From the NCBI GenBank assembly GCA_945903925.1, contig CAMDPJ010000020.1, positions 1 to 17,629 of the forward strand: a DNA stretch of 17,629 bases, written 5' to 3'. Under the pieces are notes generated by a model. The model searched no databases and had not been told where the DNA came from. It saw only the letters and a program-made list of their open reading frames with translations. Positions 6,067 to 12,300 of this stretch are shown piece after piece (position 1 is the first letter of the stretch; every line of letters begins with the position of its first letter). The position numbers were made by a program, and so were the translations under genes. The DNA comes from Chryseobacterium gleum (lineage in GTDB: Bacteria; Bacteroidota; Bacteroidia; Flavobacteriales_C; GCA-002722245).

Positions 6067-8336
6067 TATATCTTAAAATTAAAGGCGAAATAAGGCACTG
6101 TTCCAAATAAACCAGGTTGCTGATAAATAAGAGAACCATTGGAAGAACGACCAATTTCAACAACAAACGGACTAGCCCTATTGTACAAATTATAAACGCC
6201 CATCACCAATTCATATTTGAATTTCTTTTCTTGCGGCGAGAAATAAGTAGCACTCATATCTAAACGATGTGTTGGCGACATGGTTACTGCATTTCTATCG
6301 GTATAAATTGGCACTACATTAACATCTGTAAGCGATGCGTTTGGCACGAAATATTGTCCGATTTGCGCTGTAAATCTGGCCCCTGTCATGTACACCCACA
6401 CCGCAGAAAAATTCCATTTTTTTGTTGGTGCATAATTCATCACTATCGATACATCATGCCTTCTATCAAACTTAGAGTAGAAAGCCTTACCTCCATTTAA
6501 TTCATCGAAATAATTAAGCGACCATGATAAAGTATAAGCTACCCAACCCGTTAATTTACCTGCATTTTTTTGCAAGAAAAATTCTGCGCCGTATGCTTCA
6601 GCTTTCCCAAATAAAATCTCTTGTTCGAAATTATCGTTCAATAAAATTTCTGCCCCTTCTTTATACTGAATCACATTGTACATTTTTTTATAATAGCCTT
6701 CGGCCATAAATCGCAATGATGTTTTAGGAATATTCCACTCGGCACCAACCGCATACTGATCGCTATACAAAGGCTTAACTTCTTTGGTAACAGGATACCA
6801 TAAATCGGTAGGCAAACTAACTGTTGAGCTGGATACCAAATGCATGTATTGACGCATTCTGGAATAACTGGTTTTAAGAGAGAAATTAGATTTCACTTGA
6901 TAAGCCAAACTCAATCGGGGCTCTAAACCAATATAAGGTGTGTCTTGCACAATGGCGCCCGAGGTCCTAACGCCATAATTAATCATCCATCTCTTACTCA
7001 ATTTATATTGATCAGAAATATAAGCAGCATACTCTGTAATATAAATAGGAATCGGATTTCTACTTTTAATAAACTCTGTAATTTCACCGCTAGTGCTAAT
7101 AAAATTAGGGGTAAATACATGGGCTATAGCAGAAAAACCAAACTTCAAAAAGTGTTTGTTGCTCACATAATAATTGTAATCGGCCTTTCCTCCCCAATCT
7201 CTAATGGAAGAGCGAACAAAAATGGAATTGCCAGTGAACTGTCCGCTTACATCATAAGTAAATCCGGTTGTTATCAAAGCGTAATTTGCAAACAATTTAG
7301 AACTGTGCTCTCTATTTAAACGAACGGTGGCAGTGGAATTGAGTAGATTAAATCCGAAACCAGAAAGAGTGCCGTATTGTTCTATTTTATCCTGACTGAT
7401 ATTAAGAATATCGTTACCAAAATAGGTGCTTACATACAGGCGAGTTTTGCTGTTTATCTTGTAATTTATCTTTGCATTTAAATCATAAAAATAATAAGGA
7501 ACAGGAAACTTAATGAGTTTAGATAATTGGTCAACATAAGATCGACGTGCAGCTATCAAATAAGAAATAGTATCTTTTTTAATCGGACCTTGCAATGTCA
7601 CTCTAGAAGATAGTAACCCCAAACCACCTTCCAACTCTGTTTTGCGCATATTTCCATCTTCTGTTCTAATATCTACCACCGAAGACAATCTGCCGCCATA
7701 CTGGGCATCGAAACCTCCTTTAATGAGCTTAACATCTTTAATAGCATCGTTGTTGAACACTGAGAAAAAACCGAGCAGGTGTCCAGGATTATAAACTGGC
7801 GCATCATCCAACAAAATCATATTCTGATCGGCATTTCCTCCCCTCACATAAATACCGTTGGTGCCCTCTTGTCCGGCTTTCACTCCTGGCATCAACTGCA
7901 TAATTTTTAATGGATCGGTTTCCCCTGCAAACGAGGGCATGGTATGTAATTTTTTAGGATCTATATTTATTTGCCCAATCACCGCCCCATTATCCACTCT
8001 CTTCTTTACTACACTTAATTTTATTTCGTTAAGGTGCACAGCACCTGTCGCCATAGATATGCTAAAGCTGGTATCATTGGTAATTTTAAATTTGCGACAT
8101 ACCGTTTTGTAGCCCAAATAACTAAAACTAATAAAAGCAGTGTCGCTTTTAAAAGAAAGAGAATAAAAACCAAAAGCATTACTAATGCTTCCTGCATGAG
8201 TCAATTCATCTAAAACAGAAACTCCAATTAAGCTTTCTTTACTAATAGAATCAAAAACATAACCATTCACCACATGCCGTTGGGCGAAAGAAATTCGAAA
8301 AGAAAAAAGAATTAATATTATTACAAAAGCTCTCAA
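6066..8336 (-). CDS. TonB-dependent outer-membrane receptor with carboxypeptidase-like N-domain
   Basis: A 756-residue precursor. Signal peptide AFVIILILFSFRISFAQ; then a carboxypeptidase-regulatory-like beta-sandwich (about 21-105: VVNGYVFDSISKESLIGVSV to FKITNDTSFSISM); a plug domain (about 125-225, with GTNGIYVRGGNADQNMILLD and FDAQYGGRLSSVVDI); and a 22-strand-type barrel to the C-terminus, ending in PYFAFNFKI. It would import a large or scarce ligand using TonB energy. The start appears to be TTG (8334-8336): an in-frame TAA lies upstream and no ATG precedes the signal peptide. There is no SusD neighbour, so it is not a classic Sus locus; its partner is the DUF4249 gene. The S24-type regulator lies upstream in the same direction, 82 bases away. 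Confidence 0.93.
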   Translation of the reverse strand: MRAFVIILILFSFRISFAQRHVVNGYVFDSISKESLIGVSVLDELTHAGSISNAFGFYSLSFKSDTAFISFSYLGYKTVCRKFKITNDTSFSISMATGAVHLNEIKLSVVKKRVDNGAVIGQINIDPKKLHTMPSFAGETDPLKIMQLMPGVKAGQEGTNGIYVRGGNADQNMILLDDAPVYNPGHLLGFFSVFNNDAIKDVKLIKGGFDAQYGGRLSSVVDIRTEDGNMRKTELEGGLGLLSSRVTLQGPIKKDTISYLIAARRSYVDQLSKLIKFPVPYYFYDLNAKINYKINSKTRLYVSTYFGNDILNISQDKIEQYGTLSGFGFNLLNSTATVRLNREHSSKLFANYALITTGFTYDVSGQFTGNSIFVRSSIRDWGGKADYNYYVSNKHFLKFGFSAIAHVFTPNFISTSGEITEFIKSRNPIPIYITEYAAYISDQYKLSKRWMINYGVRTSGAIVQDTPYIGLEPRLSLAYQVKSNFSLKTSYSRMRQYMHLVSSSTVSLPTDLWYPVTKEVKPLYSDQYAVGAEWNIPKTSLRFMAEGYYKKMYNVIQYKEGAEILLNDNFEQEILFGKAEAYGAEFFLQKNAGKLTGWVAYTLSWSLNYFDELNGGKAFYSKFDRRHDVSIVMNYAPTKKWNFSAVWVYMTGARFTAQIGQYFVPNASLTDVNVVPIYTDRNAVTMSPTHRLDMSATYFSPQEKKFKYELVMGVYNLYNRASPFVVEIGRSSNGSLIYQQPGLFGTVPYFAFNFKI

Positions 8337-8348
8337 TGATGGTTAAAG

Positions 8349-8364
8349 GTATTAAGTTTAATAC
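8349..8364. repeat. Palindrome just upstream of the TonB receptor gene
   Basis: GTATTAA-GT-TTAATAC is a perfect 7+2+7 inverted repeat about 13 bases before the receptor start. It could be an operator or a small mRNA hairpin affecting translation start. No protein can be assigned with certainty; the upstream XRE/S24 regulator is the obvious candidate. Confidence 0.45.
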
Positions 8365-8376
8365 TGAAAACACTAT

Positions 8377-8393
8377 GTACTCAGCATTAGTAC
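8377..8393. repeat. Second inverted repeat in the receptor upstream region
   Basis: GTACT-CAGCATT-AGTAC, arms 5+7+5; arms extend to eight positions with one mismatch. It lies between the regulator stop and the receptor start. A possible operator half of a pair with the palindrome at 8349; weak on its own. Confidence 0.3.
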
Positions 8394-8418
8394 TTATACA
8401 CTACACCTTAACGAAAGT

Positions 8419-9216
8419 TTAACTTTTATTTTTTAAAAATGCCATGTCTTTTTGCAATTGCAACACTGTTTCGGCCAACTTATCACGCGATAAATTAGGC
8501 TCAGGTAATTGAGAGCTAATATAATTGGTGAATTTCCACACTTCTAATATATCGCCTATAGATATTTCATAGGGTTGGTAATCGGGATTGGTAGAGCACA
8601 GCAACAAAGATTTTTTGTCTTTAATGTGATTGTACACCACTTTAAAAACAATACCATCGTCTTTGGTAATAATAATGTAAGGATAACCCGACTGAATGTA
8701 TTCCCAATTTTGAACATACTCTGCTGTTACAAAAGAACCGCTAGAAACAGGAGGCATAGAATCTCCGCTAATAGGAAAAGTTCTGTATTTTTTTTGTTTG
8801 GACAAAAAGGGCAATTGAAAAGTAGGTAGAACTTTAATATATTCAGGATCGGCATAACCTGCTGTGTATCCCGCTTTTGCATTCATCGGCACCAACTCAA
8901 TATTATCTTCATTATTGCCATCCACAGTAGATGTTAACACACGTAATTTCTTGCCAGTAACATCTATTTCGTGTCCGCTTTCTATATTGTGCAAACGCAA
9001 TTCGCTGCATGCAGATAAATCTTCTTTCAATAAAATATCAATAGGGAATTTAAAGTACTCAGATACGCGAATTAAAGTATCAAAATTAGGCTCGGCGTTG
9101 CCTACTTCGTAGGCACTTTGACTAGAGCGTGTTATGCCCAATTCAGCAGCCATATCCTCTTGCGAACGTTTTTTTCGTTTTCGCAAGGTCTTTAAATTTG
9201 AAGAGAAGTAAATCAT
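8419..9216 (-). CDS. XRE-family regulator with S24/LexA-like C-terminal domain
   Basis: A 265-residue LexA/CI-like regulator. Residues about 5-62 are a helix-turn-helix (NLKTLRKRKKRSQEDMAAEL, then YEVGNAEPNFDTLIRVSEYF). Residues about 105-235 are a S24 peptidase-like domain: a cleavage-region motif KAGYTAGY, a serine in ISGDSMPP and a lysine in GIVFKVVYN, forming the Ser/Lys dyad. It ends with a short helical tail (DKLAETVLQLQKDMAFLKNK), perhaps for dimerisation. In this phylum such proteins are common regulators, not always part of the SOS response. The gene has its own promoter (9256-9286) with a palindrome near the transcription start, suggesting autoregulation, and it precedes the TonB receptor in the same direction. 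Target genes are inferred only from position. Confidence 0.9.
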   Translation of the reverse strand: MIYFSSNLKTLRKRKKRSQEDMAAELGITRSSQSAYEVGNAEPNFDTLIRVSEYFKFPIDILLKEDLSACSELRLHNIESGHEIDVTGKKLRVLTSTVDGNNEDNIELVPMNAKAGYTAGYADPEYIKVLPTFQLPFLSKQKKYRTFPISGDSMPPVSSGSFVTAEYVQNWEYIQSGYPYIIITKDDGIVFKVVYNHIKDKKSLLLCSTNPDYQPYEISIGDILEVWKFTNYISSQLPEPNLSRDKLAETVLQLQKDMAFLKNKS

Positions 9217-9234
9217 TTTGATAATTTTTTAAAC

Positions 9235-9249
9235 AATAAATGTTTTATT
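9235..9249. repeat. Palindrome at the regulator's transcription start, candidate operator
   Basis: AATAAA-TGT-TTTATT is a perfect 6+3+6 inverted repeat overlapping the expected transcription start, between the -7 box and the ATG of the XRE/S24 gene. An overlapping arm pair AAACA-ATAAA-TGTTT (9231-9245) is also present. Position fits an autorepression site; the AT-rich context makes chance possible. Confidence 0.4.
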
Positions 9250-9255
9250 TTTTAC

Positions 9256-9286
9256 CAAAGTAAGAAGTTTAATTTAAAGATGCAAA
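9256..9286 (-). promoter_or_regulatory. Promoter of the XRE/S24 regulator gene
   Basis: Minus strand: TTTG (9283-9286), 19 bases, then TTACTTTG (9256-9263; one mismatch to TAnnTTTG). It starts transcription about 35 bases before the ATG at 9216. Confidence 0.65.
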
Positions 9287-9310
9287 TGGAATTTTATTGA
9301 AATGAAAACA

Positions 9311-12300
9311 TTAGTAAGTAGTCTCTCTATCGAACACCTGTTTGGTAATCGTATTGTCGTCTTTGAAGAAGAAGGTTCCTCCCCAGTTGTACACTATCAT
9401 TTTATAGATAGATACTTTACCCGCTTTACTCACTACAATGCGCTTCACTGTTCTATTCGACTCGGTAATCAACTCCTCGTACACTCCTTCCGGATACGCT
9501 TTTTCAAGTTCTTTTATTCCCTTGTAAATTTTAGCTTTTTGCTCTGGATTGACGGCGTTTTTCAACTCCTTTTGAAAAGCCTCCATTTGCACATTTAGAT
9601 CTTTAACATTGCGAATAGGCGCCCTTTTTGACGCATCTATCTTTTTCTGTTTTTCTTCTTCTTGTTTCAACAAAGTGAGCTCGCTGTTGTACTCATCTTC
9701 TTTTACTTTAATCTCTTTTTCTAAAGCATCAATTTCTTGTTTTATTTTCTCTCTTGATTGTATAATATTTTGATATTGAATTTGCAAAGAGGCATTGATT
9801 ACATTAGTATCAATTTTCGCAATGGTGCTTTCCAATTGTTTTTGTAAAACATTTAATTCCTGTCGGATTTCATTGAGTTCTTCTTGTTTCTCTAAACGTG
9901 TTTGATAGTTTTCTTTGGCTTCTAATTTCGATTCTAATGCTTTCTTTTCCAACAATAATGCAGCGGTAGATTTTTTTAATTTCTCAACGCCTACTTTCTG
10001 ATTGGCTTCATATTGCAACTGTTTTGAGCTTGCATTTTCTTTAACATAACCTTGCAAAACAATTACCTCTTTATCTTTAAGGGAGTTTATGTCTTCTTCT
10101 AATAACACTTTCTGATTTGTTTTGGCTGCAATTTGAGCCTGCAAAGGTTTTTGGCGATCAGTTTTAGAGGCCAACGCAGTATTAATAGAGTCTTCTCGTG
10201 CTTTTTGTTGAGCCATCATCATTCTCTCGCGCTCTATTAATTTCGTTCTTTGTTGATCCATGATTTCTTTTCTTCTTGCTTCCTCTTTCATTTGAGCTGT
10301 GCGAGATTCTAATTTCTTATTGTTTCTCAACTCCTCCTCATATTTCAAACGCGCTTCTTGAGCCTTTCTGGCATCTTCACTCACCGCCACTTTGTTGTTT
10401 TTATTTTTAAAAGCCTCTTCTTTTTGCTTTTGCAAATCTTGTTGCTTCTTCAATATATCTTGGTCTCTTTTCAATTTTAGCAAAGTGTATTCATCCTGCA
10501 TCTTTTTATTTTGCTCAAATGTTTTCATGGTTAAAGAATCGAATTTCGATTTGTTTTGTGCATGAATCACATCGGCTCTTTTTTGCGATTTGAACACAGA
10601 ATCGCGCAAAGATCTTTCTCTTTCCGAACGATCTCTCTCCAACTCAGCTTTAAATCGTTGCTCAGCAATCATTCTTTCTTTCACTTCATTTTCTTTTCTA
10701 ATCCGCACTAGCTCTTGTTGTTTTTTAAGCTCTTGTAAATCGGCTGTTTTTTTGGCTTCACCAATCGCAATATCTTTCTCTTTTTTTATTCTTTCTTCTT
10801 CGGTAATTAATTTCTCTTGCTCTTGTTTCAAAAACTCTTCTCTCTTCTCTTTCAAAGTCAATTCTTTTCGCTCATTTTCTAAAAGTATTTTGTCTTTTTC
10901 GAAATTGGAAACACTAGCTTTTTGCTTATCGGTTAATTCTTTTTTTGTTTTATCTAACTCCGCCTTAGCCAATTCTTTTTGCTTGTTAATTTTATTAATT
11001 CCATCTTTTTCGGCCATGGCCAATCTTTTCTTTTCTGCTTCGTTTTTAGCTTTGGCATTGGCTGCGGCTAAAACTTCATTTTCTTTTTGTTTTCTTTTTT
11101 CTTCTTCAACAACTTTGGCTTCATTTTCTTTGGCCAATGCATCAGAACTTTTAGCATTGGCCACAGAACCTAAGGCAGAACCGCCTGTTTCTTCTTTAGC
11201 CAATTCGGCACGAAGCCTATTTAGCTCTTCAACGGATTGCTGAACTTCTATTGATTTTTCGGCCACTTTTCTTTTCAATTTCGATTTCTCAATTTCATCG
11301 TCAACAGATGCAGAATACTCTAATTTCACTAAACTTTTCTCGTACTCATCTTTGGCATCGTATCCGCTTTTGAGCTTCAATTCGGCAGTAGTAATTTTTT
11401 GTTTTATATCTTGAATGCGTAATTCCTCCTTAGAAATCTTCTTGTCTAAAGCACCATCCTGCGCATTTAATTTCTCTAACTTTTTTGCTTTTTTGGCTTC
11501 AAATTCTTTCTCTATCTTAACCAAATATTCATCCACTGTATCCGCATTGTTTTCTGTTATTACTTCTTTAATTTTCGCAGCTTCTTTGGCTTTAATTGCT
11601 TTTTCTTCGGTCAACAATTTATCTTGTTCTTTTTGGGCTTTCAATGCGGCCTTATCTTCTTGTATTTTCTTTTTCTTGTCAGCTAACTCTTGGTTGAATT
11701 GCTCTTCTTTAGCTTGCAATTCTTTTAACTTCTGTTCTTTGTTTTTTTGTTTTTCTCTGGCCAACTCTTGCTCTTTAATTTTCGCCTCGAGGAACTTCAA
11801 TTTCGCTTCTTCTTGTTCTCTTTTCAAACGCGCTTTTCTTTCCGATGGCAATTCAATTTTAGTCGCCGCCGTTTGCTCTTCTAATTTCTTTAAGCTCTCT
11901 TCACTTTGTTTTACCAAATCTTCGCTTTTCTTTTTACCGCTTTCTTTTTTACCCTTTTCTTGTTTGGCCAATTGTGTTTTTCTATCTCTTAATTTCGCTA
12001 TTTCTTCTTCAATTCTTTCAACTTCTTTTGATTTTTCATCTGATTGTTTCTTGAGAATATTTTTTTCCAGCGCGATGTTGGTTCCAGACAATCCCGACTC
12101 TTCGATTTTCTTTAAATTATTATCCGAAATATTTTTCGCCTCTTTTTCTACCAACAACCGTTCTTCCAACTCTTTAAGTTTATTGGCTATATGCTTTTGT
12201 TCTTTGGCAACATTCATCGAACCTTGCGCAGCCTTGCTTTGATCGGCTTTTATTTTAACCAATCTATTCGCGATAGAATCTTTTTTCTGTTGTAATTCGT

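Noticed and set aside
9302..9598. 98-codon plus-strand ORF at the end of the giant gene
   Set aside because: Antisense to the C-terminal domain of the giant protein; no motif, no upstream promoter box.
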